NCBI GenBank assembly: GCA_041601535.1
Contig: JBFIHZ010000010.1
Coordinates: 1-27,052, forward strand
DNA length: 27,052 bases
Direction of reading: 5' to 3'
Origin: JBFIHZ01 sp041601535
Lineage (GTDB): Bacteria; Pseudomonadota; Gammaproteobacteria; Xanthomonadales; SZUA-36
Made by a program: the position numbers and the translations under genes. Below, one piece after another: positions 7,734-16,560 of this stretch; within the stretch, counting starts at the first letter, position 1, and each line of letters starts with the position of its first letter. Under the pieces are notes generated by a model. It was not told the origin of the DNA. It was given only the letters and a program-made list of their open reading frames with translations, and ran no database searches.

Positions 7734-9395
7734 ATGAAGATGAAAAAATGGATCAGCACCGGCGCCCCATGGATGTGGCTGAATGCGGCAGCCGTCAGTG
7801 CCTGCCTGTTGCTGGTGGGCGGATTGCTGCTGTTGATCACGGTACGCGGCGTCGGCCACTTCTGGCCAGCCGAAGTGCACGAGTTTTTTCTTGAAACCCC
7901 GTCCGGAGATATCCAGCGGGTGGTCGGGCAGATTCGCGAAGAGGAGCGGGTGCCGATGGACCGCTTGTCAGCCGATGACGCGGCTGCCATCGAGGAGGGT
8001 AGTTTTGTAACCCGCGTTCTGGTTAAAACCGGTAATCGTGATGTACTCGGGCAGGACTTCCGCTGGGTTTTGCAGAACCAGGTGATTGAGCAGCGCACCC
8101 CGTTGAGCATGGTGGTGCTGGAGCGCGAGGAGTGGGGCGCTTTTTTTGGTTACGTGGTCGGCATCAAATCAGCAGGTGAACTGCAGCAGACCCGCGATGT
8201 GTGGGGTGATTTCCAGCGCATGCTGGAACGGGTCAATGATCTGCGCGAGCAGGCCGAGGAACTGCAACAGGGTGAGATCGGCAGCATCAATTACCGTCTG
8301 GAGCGTCTGCGGCTGGAACAGCGCGGCATGGAACTGGCGGGTGAGGACGATGAGCAGGCCCTGGCCGCCATCCGGCAGGAACGCGAAGCGTTGCAGGAAG
8401 AGTACCGCTTGCTGGAAGAACAGCTGGTGGACGTTTACCAGGAAATGCAGCGTGATGCCGTGGTGATGCGCACCGGCAGCGACTCGACCACAGACCGGGA
8501 CCTGCCGCTCAGCACCATTATTGCGGCCTGGAAACCCAATGCGATGAGCCTGACCACCCAACTGGGTCACTTTTTCGGCCAACTGGGCTCTTTTATCAGC
8601 GATGATCCGCGTGAAGCCAACACCGAAGGGGGTATTTTTCCCGCCATTTACGGCACGGTGCTGATGGTGTTGTTGATGACCGTATTTGTCACCCCGTTCG
8701 GCGTGCTGGCGGGTGTCTACCTGAAAGAATATGCACGCCAGGGCTTGCTGACCCGCACCATACGCATCGCGGTAAATAACCTGGCCGGCGTGCCCTCCAT
8801 TGTTTATGGCGTGTTTGGCCTGGGCTTTTTTGTATATACCCTGGGCGGCAGCATTGACCGCCTGTTTTTCGAAGCGGCACTGCCTTCACCGACGTTTGGC
8901 ACCGGCGGTCTGTTCTGGGCCTCACTGACGCTGGCCCTGCTGACCCTGCCGGTGGTGATTGTGTCCACCGAGGAAGGCCTGGCGCGGATACCCCGCTCCA
9001 TTCGTGAAGGCAGCCTGGCGCTGGGCGCAACGCAGTGGGAGACCTTGTGGCGTACCATCGTGCCCATGGCCAGCCCGGGCATCATGACCGGCCTGATCCT
9101 GGCGGTGGCCCGGGCCGCGGGTGAGGTAGCACCACTGATGCTGGTGGGCGTGGTCAAACTGGCCCCTTCACTGCCACTGGATGGCGATTATCCGTTTCTT
9201 CACCCGGAGCGGAAATTCATGCACCTGGGTTTCCACGTGTACGATGTAGGCTTTCAGAGCCCCAACGTGGAAGCGGCAAGGCCACTGGTTTACGCCACTG
9301 CGTTGTTGCTCGTAATCGTTATTCTGCTGCTGAACATTGTGGCGATACAGGTGCGCAATAACCTGCGGGAAAAATACAGAGGACTGGAATCGTGA
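7734..9395 (+). CDS. pstA: Phosphate ABC transporter permease PstA, long form
   Basis: 553 residues against about 300 for E. coli PstA. An N-terminal helix (about 15-38) is followed by an extracytoplasmic insert of roughly 260 residues. This includes a charged coiled-coil segment (about 160-245, rich in Glu, Arg, Gln and Leu) with little else recognisable. The permease core follows from about residue 300 (GGIFPAIYGTVLMVLLMTVFVTPFGVL), with the EAA loop REGSLALGATQWETLWR and the typical ARAAGEVAPLMLVG. It pairs with PstC to form the phosphate channel. The ATG lies 12 bases after pstC, and the stop overlaps the pstB GTG by 4 bases. The matching inserts in PstC and PstA suggest that they meet in the periplasm, which is an inference. 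Confidence 0.93.
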   Translation: MKMKKWISTGAPWMWLNAAAVSACLLLVGGLLLLITVRGVGHFWPAEVHEFFLETPSGDIQRVVGQIREEERVPMDRLSADDAAAIEEGSFVTRVLVKTGNRDVLGQDFRWVLQNQVIEQRTPLSMVVLEREEWGAFFGYVVGIKSAGELQQTRDVWGDFQRMLERVNDLREQAEELQQGEIGSINYRLERLRLEQRGMELAGEDDEQALAAIRQEREALQEEYRLLEEQLVDVYQEMQRDAVVMRTGSDSTTDRDLPLSTIIAAWKPNAMSLTTQLGHFFGQLGSFISDDPREANTEGGIFPAIYGTVLMVLLMTVFVTPFGVLAGVYLKEYARQGLLTRTIRIAVNNLAGVPSIVYGVFGLGFFVYTLGGSIDRLFFEAALPSPTFGTGGLFWASLTLALLTLPVVIVSTEEGLARIPRSIREGSLALGATQWETLWRTIVPMASPGIMTGLILAVARAAGEVAPLMLVGVVKLAPSLPLDGDYPFLHPERKFMHLGFHVYDVGFQSPNVEAARPLVYATALLLVIVILLLNIVAIQVRNNLREKYRGLES

Positions 9396-10255
9396 CCGAG
9401 CAAGACCAACTGGAATTTACCACCGCAGCGCAAGTGGCTGGCGACCCGGCCGGGCAGGAATCGACGAAACCTGCGGACCCGGATGCGGCAAGCGGGACCG
9501 TCCCCACCGCGGTGACGGTAAAAGATCTGAACCTGTACTACGGCGATGTACAGGCGCTGAAAGACATTCAGCTGGAGATTCCGTCGAAACAGGTCACCGC
9601 ATTTATTGGCCCCAGTGGCTGCGGCAAATCCACCCTGTTGCGTTGTTTCAATCGCATGAATGATCTGGTGGATGGCTGCCGTATTGAAGGCGAGATCATC
9701 CTCGAAGGACGCAATATCCAGAAGAAGAAGCTGGACGTGGCTGAATTGCGCCGCCAGGTGGGCATGGTATTCCAGAAACCCAACCCGTTTCCCAAGTCCA
9801 TTTACGAAAACGTCGCGTACGGTTTGCGCATCCAGGGCATCAATCGCCGCCGGGTACTGGATGAGACCGTGGAGTGGGCGCTGAAAGGTGCTGCCCTGTG
9901 GGAAGAGGTCAGCCATCGCCTTAACGAGCCTGCCTTCGGCCTGTCGGGTGGCCAGCAGCAACGCCTGGTGATTGCGCGCGCCATCGCGGTGCAACCCAAG
10001 GTGATATTGCTGGATGAACCCTGTTCGGCGCTGGACCCGATTTCCACGCTGAAAGTGGAAGAACTGATCAACGAACTGAAACGTGATTACACCATCATCA
10101 TTGTGACCCATAACATGCAACAGGCGGCCAGGGTGTCTGACCGCACCGCGTTCATGTACCTGGGTGAACTGATTGAATACGGCGATACCGACCAGGTTTT
10201 CACCAACCCCCGCATCAAGCGCACCGAGGATTACATCACCGGACGCTACGGCTGA
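9392..10255 (+). CDS. pstB: Phosphate ABC transporter ATP-binding protein PstB
   Basis: 287 residues; the cytoplasmic ATPase that powers PstCA. Walker A GPSGCGKST is at 73-81, the Q-loop glutamine at 128 (VFQKPNPFPKSIYENVAYG is PstB-typical), the signature LSGGQQQ at 184-190, Walker B VILLDEP at 204-210, and the switch histidine at 240. The first 38 or so residues before the ABC core are acidic and Ala-rich and exceed the usual PstB length. The GTG start overlaps the pstA stop (GTGA). It is followed 17 bases later by phoU. Confidence 0.96.
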   Translation: MTEQDQLEFTTAAQVAGDPAGQESTKPADPDAASGTVPTAVTVKDLNLYYGDVQALKDIQLEIPSKQVTAFIGPSGCGKSTLLRCFNRMNDLVDGCRIEGEIILEGRNIQKKKLDVAELRRQVGMVFQKPNPFPKSIYENVAYGLRIQGINRRRVLDETVEWALKGAALWEEVSHRLNEPAFGLSGGQQQRLVIARAIAVQPKVILLDEPCSALDPISTLKVEELINELKRDYTIIIVTHNMQQAARVSDRTAFMYLGELIEYGDTDQVFTNPRIKRTEDYITGRYG

Positions 10256-10272
10256 GGCCGCAAGGACAGATC

Positions 10273-11019
10273 ATGGACAAACTGAACATTGGTCAACATA
10301 TTTCCCGCCAGTTCAACGAAGAGCTGGAAAACGTCCGCAGCCAGGTGCTGCGCATGGGCGGGATTGTCGAGGAACAGCTGGGGCACGCGGTGCAGGCCCT
10401 GGTGGAAGGGGACGTCGCGCTGGCGCGTGAGGTGGTAGCCAATGACTACCGGGTTAACGCGCTGGAAGTGGCGATCGATGAAGAGTGCACCCGTATTGTG
10501 GCGCGCCGCCAGCCGGCGGCTTCCGATCTGCGGCTGGTGATGGCGGTGATCAAGACCATCACCGACCTGGAACGCATTGGCGACGAAGCCAAGCGCGTCG
10601 GCCGCATGGTGGCTGAAGAACTGAACGGCACCATGAATGAGGAAGTACGGCAGGAAATCGAGCATATGGGCGGGCTGGTCAGTGACATGTTGCGCCAGGT
10701 GCTGGACGCGTTTGCCCGCACCGACGTGGAAACGGCACTGCGGGTGGTCCAGATCGACAACAAGGTTGATGCCAAGTACGGCTCCATCACGCGCCAGCTG
10801 ATGACCTACATGGCCGAAGACCCGCGCTCCATTCCGCTGATTCTCAATATCCTGTGGGCAGCCCGGGCCATCGAACGCATGGGTGACCGCTGCCAGAACA
10901 TCGCCGAATACATTTTCTACCTGGTGCATGGCCGGGACATCCGCCATACCAGCGTGGATGACGCCCTGGCCAAGGTGGCGCCAGCAGCGCCGCATCAGGC
11001 GGACGAAAGCTCAGATTGA
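10273..11019 (+). CDS. phoU: Phosphate signalling complex protein PhoU
   Basis: 248 residues with two copies of the PhoU three-helix domain. Metal-binding signatures are visible in both halves: TDLERIGDEAKRVGRM near residues 98-112 and RAIERMGDRCQNIAEYI near 198-214. PhoU links the Pst transporter to the PhoR kinase and represses the Pho regulon when phosphate is plentiful. It is the last gene of the pst operon, as is usual. A GC-rich hairpin follows the stop. No phoB/phoR pair lies in the window. Confidence 0.95.
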   Translation: MDKLNIGQHISRQFNEELENVRSQVLRMGGIVEEQLGHAVQALVEGDVALAREVVANDYRVNALEVAIDEECTRIVARRQPAASDLRLVMAVIKTITDLERIGDEAKRVGRMVAEELNGTMNEEVRQEIEHMGGLVSDMLRQVLDAFARTDVETALRVVQIDNKVDAKYGSITRQLMTYMAEDPRSIPLILNILWAARAIERMGDRCQNIAEYIFYLVHGRDIRHTSVDDALAKVAPAAPHQADESSD

Positions 11020-11025
11020 TACGAC

Positions 11026-11047
11026 CGGCGGGCTGATCTGCCCGCCG
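11026..11047 (+). terminator. GC-rich hairpin after phoU, no U-tract
   Basis: CGGCGGGC (11026-11033) pairs perfectly with GCCCGCCG (11040-11047) around a six-base loop, 6 bases after the phoU stop. No T-run follows on either strand, so it is a weak or Rho-assisted terminator, or an mRNA 3' end protector. Confidence 0.45.
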
Positions 11048-11098
11048 TCTGCATGCCGCCGGCCATCCGTGCATGGCTGTCCCAACTGATGTGAAGCG

Positions 11099-11117
11099 CC
11101 GGCCATGTGCTGGCCGG
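11099..11117 (-). terminator. GC-rich hairpin after the TonB-dependent receptor gene, no U-tract
   Basis: CCGGCCA (11099-11105) and TGGCCGG (11111-11117) form a 7-base-pair stem with a five-base loop, about 44 bases beyond the receptor stop in the minus direction. There is no T-run. With the phoU hairpin it separates the two convergent operons. Confidence 0.35.
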
Positions 11118-11160
11118 GTGCGTTAGCGCGAAGGTGTTGTTCAGGCCGGTGCGGCAGAAC

Positions 11161-14100
11161 TCACTTGTTCCATTCCACTGACAGCTTGAACTCGCGGCCT
11201 GTTGTGTAGTGAATGCGGGTTTCCGGCCCCTGGGTGATTTCCACGTCCGGGTCCAGCAGGTTGCTGGCCTTGAATTTGATTTTCCAGTGCGGGTTCAGCC
11301 GGTGCGCGTAGACAAAGTCCAGTTGTGGCCGCGGCTGTTCGTAGATATCCGGAGCGCCATTGGTACCAACATCCACGATGCGTTCGCCAAACAGGTTGAA
11401 CAGCAGCGCGGCATTGATGCCCCGGTCCAGGTCGTCATAGCCCAGCTGGAAGTTCCATACGAAGGGCGACTGGCCCTGCAGCGGCCGTGAACTGGAGGTT
11501 TGCACCGCCGCGTTGTCGGCGGATAAATTGATCTCGGAATCGATCCAGGCGTAGTTGGTATTGATGTAGAACTTTTCCCAGCTGTCGCGCTCGCCCCACC
11601 ACTCGCCGATAAACCCGAGGTCGGTATACAGCTCCAGTTCCGCCCCCAGGTTTTCCGCGCCTTCGGCATTGTTGAAGGTGGTGATCTGCGCCGCGCCGGC
11701 CAGGATAACGGTTTCAATCGGGTTTTCGAATTCCTTGTAGAACAGGCCCAGTGAGACGAAATTTCCCGGTGAGAAATAATAGTCCCAGCGCAGGTCGTAA
11801 TGGGTCAGGAAGGCCGGTTCCAGGTCCGGATTACCAATGACCTGGCGGTCCAGGATGGGGTCCTTGAACAAGGAAGGGGACAGCTCCTTGAAGTCGGGCC
11901 GGTTGATGGTTTCACCGTAACCGGCGCGAATCTGGTGGTCACCGAAAATCAGCGTCAGATTGGCAGCCGCAAAACGATCATCCGTGCTGAGTTCGGATGC
12001 GACCGGATTGCGTTGCGGATCAAAAATGTCAAAGGTGGTAACCGACTGGTCAGAAGTTTCAGTGCGAATGCCGCCGGCCAGGCGCAACCAGTCGTGGTAA
12101 AAAATATCCGCGCCAATCCAGCGGGCATCGATGGACTGCTCCGCGGTGTAGGCGTCAGTGGCTATGGTGGACTCGGCAAGCTGCCAGCCGGACGGATCAA
12201 TGGTGTCAGCGAAAATGATAAATTCCGGGTTCAGGTTGCGCCGCAGATCCAGGTTGCCGGAAAGTGGCCCCTTGGACTGAAAGGCAAATCGCCGCACGCC
12301 GGAGTCGCGATCCTTGCGCACGGAACCCAGTCCGCCATTGATCGAGATTTCGGTGTCCGAGAAGAAATTCAGGGCTTGTACCAGGTTCACATTCCAGCTG
12401 TCACTGTTGTCTTCAAGCTCGCCCCAACGGCGTTGGTTACCGTCATTGCGCAGGCTGAGAATCAGGTCATCCGTGGTTGCCGTAAGGGTATCCGGGTCGT
12501 AGCGGTACAGCCGGGTATCGGGCTCATCCTGGCGGGCGGTGGCCGTGGTGTAGTCCCAGTTCAGCGACAGGTCCCACAGCGCGCCGATCACGTGCTCGCC
12601 GGTGAACTGATTGGAGAACAGTTCGCGCTCAATCCATTCCAGCTCGGTGAACTGGACGTCGCCGCCTTCGGCATCCTTGTTGAAACCCTGTTGCCGCTGG
12701 GTCGTGTCCGTGGTGTTGCGCAGCAACATGCTGTTATAGGCCAGCTTGCTGTGCTCACCCAGCTCGGCGCCCAAGGTGAAGAATCCACTAAGACCGATTT
12801 CACGCTCGGTGATGTTGTAATGGTAGTCGTTCTCCGATTCCAGCACGCCACCGGAAACGATGTAGTCGGTGCGTTGTTGTTCCGTGGTTTGCCATTTGTT
12901 GTCGTAATCCAGCGCGGCCAGGAATCCCAGGGTATGGTTGCCGATCTCGAAGCGGTTACCCCCGGTAAGGCTGAACCCCAGGTCGGGGCCAATCTTCCGC
13001 GGCTCCACCTGATAATTGACCGGCAGTGACTCGCCGATGGCCTCAAGCTCCTGCTGGGTAAAGCCCTCACCGGTGAAACGGTTGAACTCCCTGAGCTGAA
13101 CCCCGTCGGCGATGGCATTGGCCAGCAGTTCGGGCATATCCCTTGTGCCATCATCAAAGCCGGTCCAGTCGCTGCCGCCTCCGTCGTAGCGCAGGCCATC
13201 CTTGCCGGTGGTTCCCTGGCGCACGCCCATGCTGAATCCGGCTTGCAGGAACCCCTCTTCCGGGATGCTGCGGGTACGCAACAGTACCGTTCCGCCGCCG
13301 AACTCCGCCGGCAGGTCCGGGGTAAAGGCCTTGTTAACCGCGATGCTGTCGATGATGCCGGAGGGAAACAGGTCCAGCGGTACCACTCGCCGCACCGGGT
13401 CCGGGCTGGGCAGGTTGGCACCGTTGAGCAAGGTGCTGGAATAGCGCTCACCCAGGCCACGCACATAGATAAACCTGCCGCCGACCAGGGTCAGTCCGGT
13501 GACACGTTTCAGTGCTGACGCGGCGTCGCTGTCCCCCGCCTTGGATATCTGCTCCGCGCCCAGGATGTTGGCGACCCCGACATTGTCGCGGCGCTCTTCC
13601 ATCACCGCAGCCAGGCTGCCGGAAATGTGCGGCACCAGCACCACATATTCCGGCAGTTCAGAACCGGCCGGGGTGAGCTGTAATTCCAGCGCCACCGTTT
13701 CATTGGCGCCGACTTCAATTCCATCGCGCGTCAGCGTATTGAAACCGGTATGCAAAATGGACACCGAACGACGGCCCGCGGCCACGGAGATTTCAAATCG
13801 TCCTTGGTCATCGCTGCGGATGTCATCGGCCATGCCGTTAACGAAGATACGCGCGCCGGCAACCGGATCCCCGCCGTCGGCGTTGATCAATTGGCCGGTG
13901 AGGGTGCCGATGGCACTGTTATCATCCGTGCCATCGTTCGAGGCCAGGCTGCTGGCACCAGCCTGCGGACTGGATGACTCCACTTCGAAAATGGCCGATC
14001 CACGACCGCTGACATCAACAATCCACTGGCTCACTTCATCCTGTGTCGCCAGCAACTGTTGCTGCAGCACCACGGCATCCTGCAAACGCAGCTCCAGGAT

Positions 14101-14310
14101 ATGGATACCCGGTTCCAGACTGATATCCGCGCGGCCCTGCCGGTCGGTCAGGGTCACCAGTTTCTGATCCACCAGCACTTCAATGTCCTGGTCGGGTGCA
14201 CCCTCGTTAAACACATACAGCGACAGGCGGGCATTATCCGCCCATGTATTCTGTCCACACAGCAACAGGCCTGCCGCGGCAAGCCAGCTCAAACGATGCA
14301 TTACAGGCAT
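11161..14310 (-). CDS. TonB-dependent outer-membrane receptor with N-terminal carboxypeptidase-regulatory-like domains
   Basis: 1049 residues. A signal peptide (about 1-24, cleavage after TWA) leads into a first Ig/transthyretin-like domain (about 27-100). A CarboxypepD regulatory-like domain follows (about 138-222, LTGQLINADGGDPVAGARIFVNG). The plug (about 240-360) carries ADSDAASALKRVTG-like and YVRGLGERYSSTLLNGA motifs, and the remainder is a large 22-strand-type barrel rich in aromatic strand ends. This RGLGERYS class imports large or unusual ligands. It is last in the operon with its own ExbB/ExbD/TonB, which should energise it. The ligand is not evident; the upstream Pho box argues for a phosphorus-containing one. 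The ATG at 14310 has GAGGA 9 bases upstream; an ATG at 14301, fused to the TPR stop as TAATG, is an alternative. Confidence 0.92.
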   Translation of the reverse strand: MPVMHRLSWLAAAGLLLCGQNTWADNARLSLYVFNEGAPDQDIEVLVDQKLVTLTDRQGRADISLEPGIHILELRLQDAVVLQQQLLATQDEVSQWIVDVSGRGSAIFEVESSSPQAGASSLASNDGTDDNSAIGTLTGQLINADGGDPVAGARIFVNGMADDIRSDDQGRFEISVAAGRRSVSILHTGFNTLTRDGIEVGANETVALELQLTPAGSELPEYVVLVPHISGSLAAVMEERRDNVGVANILGAEQISKAGDSDAASALKRVTGLTLVGGRFIYVRGLGERYSSTLLNGANLPSPDPVRRVVPLDLFPSGIIDSIAVNKAFTPDLPAEFGGGTVLLRTRSIPEEGFLQAGFSMGVRQGTTGKDGLRYDGGGSDWTGFDDGTRDMPELLANAIADGVQLREFNRFTGEGFTQQELEAIGESLPVNYQVEPRKIGPDLGFSLTGGNRFEIGNHTLGFLAALDYDNKWQTTEQQRTDYIVSGGVLESENDYHYNITEREIGLSGFFTLGAELGEHSKLAYNSMLLRNTTDTTQRQQGFNKDAEGGDVQFTELEWIERELFSNQFTGEHVIGALWDLSLNWDYTTATARQDEPDTRLYRYDPDTLTATTDDLILSLRNDGNQRRWGELEDNSDSWNVNLVQALNFFSDTEISINGGLGSVRKDRDSGVRRFAFQSKGPLSGNLDLRRNLNPEFIIFADTIDPSGWQLAESTIATDAYTAEQSIDARWIGADIFYHDWLRLAGGIRTETSDQSVTTFDIFDPQRNPVASELSTDDRFAAANLTLIFGDHQIRAGYGETINRPDFKELSPSLFKDPILDRQVIGNPDLEPAFLTHYDLRWDYYFSPGNFVSLGLFYKEFENPIETVILAGAAQITTFNNAEGAENLGAELELYTDLGFIGEWWGERDSWEKFYINTNYAWIDSEINLSADNAAVQTSSSRPLQGQSPFVWNFQLGYDDLDRGINAALLFNLFGERIVDVGTNGAPDIYEQPRPQLDFVYAHRLNPHWKIKFKASNLLDPDVEITQGPETRIHYTTGREFKLSVEWNK

Positions 14311-15467
14311 TTCCAGCGGTCCTCACTACAATCCTGGATGGCGCGGCGCAGTTCCGTGGCCTTGCGGAACAGGTCCGGGCGGTTGAGCTGCGCCAGATGT
14401 TGCTCCGCCGCATCGAATTCACCGGTCTTGAAGCGGGCGTAAGCCAGGGCGTAACGCAGATCCTCGTCGTCCAGCAGGCCAACGCGCCGCAGCGGCAGTT
14501 CCAGTGCAGCGGCCTGCTCGAAGTTTTCCAGTTGCAGGTAAATGGCCAGACGCTGCCGCAGTTTGGCAGGCTGGTCACGCAACTGGCTGTTCAGGCTCAG
14601 TGCGCGCCATACTTGTCCGGAGCGGCGGTAGAGTTCGGCCGCCTCGGCCAGCAATTCGGGGTTGAGGAGGGCGGCCTGGTACAGCACATCCGCCGCAGCG
14701 CTGTGTTCGCCACGGTCGATGTACACATGCGCCAAAGCCTTGCGCACCTCCGCGGATTCGGGAAACAGCAGTTGGGCCTGTTCCAGGAAAGCAGCGGCTT
14801 CGTCAAGGTCACCGCTGGCACGCAGCGCGTTTCCCAGTGCGATGTAATCCTCCTGTTTGCCGGCAGTCTGGCCAAGGTACTGGCGGCCCAGACGGGCTGC
14901 TTCGCGGAACAGTCCCAAGTCCACCAGGAAAAATACCCGCCGCCGCAGGAAGGATGCATTGCCGGGGAAGGTCTGTTCGGCCTGCTCCAGCGTGGCCAGC
15001 GCCATCACGGGATCTTCCAGCAGCCAGTGGCATTGCGCCCGCATGTGGTACACGGACGGCACCAACGCCACCGCGGCGCCAGCCCGATCCAGCGCCTCAA
15101 TGGTGGCCTGGTAGTCCTGCAGCTGAAAGCTGGCCTGGGCCAGGTACACGTGAACCACCGCATCGGCCTGGCCTGAATCGATCGCCTGCTGAAATGCGTC
15201 GCGTGCCGCGGCGTGCTCATTGGCGCGTAAATGAGTCATGCCACGCAAGCTGTAATAACGCACCTGTTCGGTACCCTCGGCGGCCGGGTCCACCTGGTCC
15301 AGCGCGGTCACGGCCCGCTGCAGATTGCCATCACGCAGCATCAGTGCGGCCAGCGCGAGGTAATCAACCTCATCGTCAGCCCCGCTGGCGAAACCGGGCC
15401 ATGCCGTCAGCAGCACGCAGGCAAGTAAGGGGATGAGCTGGAGTCTGGTCATGTGTCTGATATTCAT
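14301..15467 (-). CDS. Periplasmic TPR-repeat protein of the TonB operon
   Basis: 388 residues. A signal peptide (about 6-29, ending ASGA) is followed by tetratricopeptide-like helix pairs through most of the length. Examples are YYSLRGMTHLRANEHAAARDAFQQAI, VVHVYLAQASFQLQDYQATIEALDRAG and DYIALGNALRASGDLDEAAAFLEQAQ. A TPR gene in this position, directly after tonB, is known from Vibrio-type TonB2 clusters and probably scaffolds the periplasmic part of the energising complex. Its ATG overlaps the tonB stop by 4 bases, and its stop overlaps the receptor's start region, so expression is coupled to both. An alternative start is the Met at residue 6 (15452). Confidence 0.85.
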   Translation of the reverse strand: MNIRHMTRLQLIPLLACVLLTAWPGFASGADDEVDYLALAALMLRDGNLQRAVTALDQVDPAAEGTEQVRYYSLRGMTHLRANEHAAARDAFQQAIDSGQADAVVHVYLAQASFQLQDYQATIEALDRAGAAVALVPSVYHMRAQCHWLLEDPVMALATLEQAEQTFPGNASFLRRRVFFLVDLGLFREAARLGRQYLGQTAGKQEDYIALGNALRASGDLDEAAAFLEQAQLLFPESAEVRKALAHVYIDRGEHSAAADVLYQAALLNPELLAEAAELYRRSGQVWRALSLNSQLRDQPAKLRQRLAIYLQLENFEQAAALELPLRRVGLLDDEDLRYALAYARFKTGEFDAAEQHLAQLNRPDLFRKATELRRAIQDCSEDRWKCL

Positions 15468-16135
15468 CCCAGGTCGAAACGGATGCGTTGCTTGGCCCAG
15501 GCGCGTACCGCCTGGCCCTGGTACATGGCGGGTTCAAACCGCCACTGGTTAATGCCTTGTGTGGCTGCCTCATCAAACAGGCCCTGTGGGTAGGACTCAA
15601 TGATCTTCACCTGTTCGATTTCACCGGTGATGCCGATCAGCAGGGAAAACACCACATAGCCCTCTTCACCACGGGCACGGGCACGTGGCGGGTAGACCAT
15701 TGGGGCCTGGAAACTGGCCCGCGGCGGTTGGTCCACGGTATCGTCGGTCATGACCATGCCATTGGCTCCACCCAGTAAATCGTTTTCCAGCGCGCCCAGG
15801 TCATCCGCTGAAAACCCGGGCAATCCCATATCCAGCCCGGACAGGGACGTATCCAGTCCGGTCAATGGCGCAGGAGCCGAGCGCGGCTGGCGCCGGGGCC
15901 GGGGTTTGGGCTTGGGTTTCTGCACTTCCTGTTTGGGTGGCTTTTTGCGTTCGAAGGCAATCTGGCTGGCGGCTTCGGCGCGCTGGTCCTGCAGTGCATT
16001 GGAATAGTGGTTGATCAGCACCACGGTGCCCAGAACACTTACGGTCCCGCCCAGCATGAACAAGCCGGCCCATGCCAGGCGGCGCAATAATTCACGCCGC
16101 CCCAATTCCCTTGGAGAGTTAGCTGCTGGGGTCAT
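15464..16135 (-). CDS. tonB: TonB family energy-transducing protein (TonB2-like)
   Basis: 223 residues from the ATG at 16135. It has a short cytoplasmic N-terminus, one membrane helix (about 20-41), a Lys/Pro/Arg-rich linker (KPPKQEVQKPKPKPRPRRQP, about 65-84), and a Gly/Leu/Asp linker. The C-terminal domain (about 140-222) contains YVVFSLLIGITGEIEQVKIIESYPQGLFDEAA and NQWRFEPAMYQGQAV. That domain carries the YP motif that docks the TonB box of receptors. The linker is shorter than that of classical TonB1, as in TonB2 proteins. It transmits proton-motive force from ExbB/ExbD to the receptor encoded two genes on. The start lies one base after the exbD stop (TGAAATG); the frame extending to 16243 would run into exbD and is unlikely. 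Confidence 0.9.
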   Translation of the reverse strand: MTPAANSPRELGRRELLRRLAWAGLFMLGGTVSVLGTVVLINHYSNALQDQRAEAASQIAFERKKPPKQEVQKPKPKPRPRRQPRSAPAPLTGLDTSLSGLDMGLPGFSADDLGALENDLLGGANGMVMTDDTVDQPPRASFQAPMVYPPRARARGEEGYVVFSLLIGITGEIEQVKIIESYPQGLFDEAATQGINQWRFEPAMYQGQAVRAWAKQRIRFDLG

Positions 16136-16136
16136 T

Positions 16137-16547
16137 TCAACCGGCCCCTGCTTCCTCGACCGTGGCCACACCAACATCGGTCGCACCCGCCAGGCGGGCC
16201 TGGTCCACCACTTCAACCAGGCGGCCGGCTTCCACGCCATCATCGGTGATCACCAGTACGGCCTTGGCCGTCATGGTTTTCAACAACTCGCGCAGACGGC
16301 TCTGGATCACCCACACACGTACCGGTTCGCCGTCCAGCCAGGTATCGCCACTGGAATCGATATACAGGCGTACGGCCTTGGTTGAGGCCACACTGGAAGA
16401 GGATGCCGCCGGACGGTTCAGGTCCAGTTTCATGTCCTTGACGAACGTGGTGCTGACCATGAAGAAAATCAGCAGGATAAACACCATGTCGATCAACGGG
16501 GATATGTTGATGTCCTGGATACCTTCCTTTTTTTCACGATAGCGCAT
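16137..16547 (-). CDS. exbD: Biopolymer transporter ExbD
   Basis: 136 residues with the ExbD plan: a short N-terminus, one membrane helix with the proton-carrying aspartate D20 in INISPLIDMVFILLIFFMV, and a periplasmic domain ending AGATDVGVATVEEAG. It forms the proton channel with ExbB and drives TonB. It sits 13 bases after the short exbB gene and one base ahead of tonB. Confidence 0.95.
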   Translation of the reverse strand: MRYREKKEGIQDINISPLIDMVFILLIFFMVSTTFVKDMKLDLNRPAASSSSVASTKAVRLYIDSSGDTWLDGEPVRVWVIQSRLRELLKTMTAKAVLVITDDGVEAGRLVEVVDQARLAGATDVGVATVEEAGAG

Positions 16548-16560
16548 GAGTGTTGATCCT

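Noticed and set aside
10246..10995. 249-codon frame antisense to phoU
   Set aside because: The sense strand is an unmistakable PhoU; the antisense translation is His/Gln-rich without recognisable features.
11800..13029. 409-codon open frame antisense to the TonB-dependent receptor
   Set aside because: It is a high-GC shadow frame opposite a well-supported receptor; its translation shows no domain and it has no ribosome site or promoter.
16136..16243. Longer N-terminus for TonB
   Set aside because: It would read backwards through the 3' end of exbD with Trp/Arg-rich nonsense-like sequence; the ATG at 16135, one base after the exbD stop, gives a normal TonB N-terminus.
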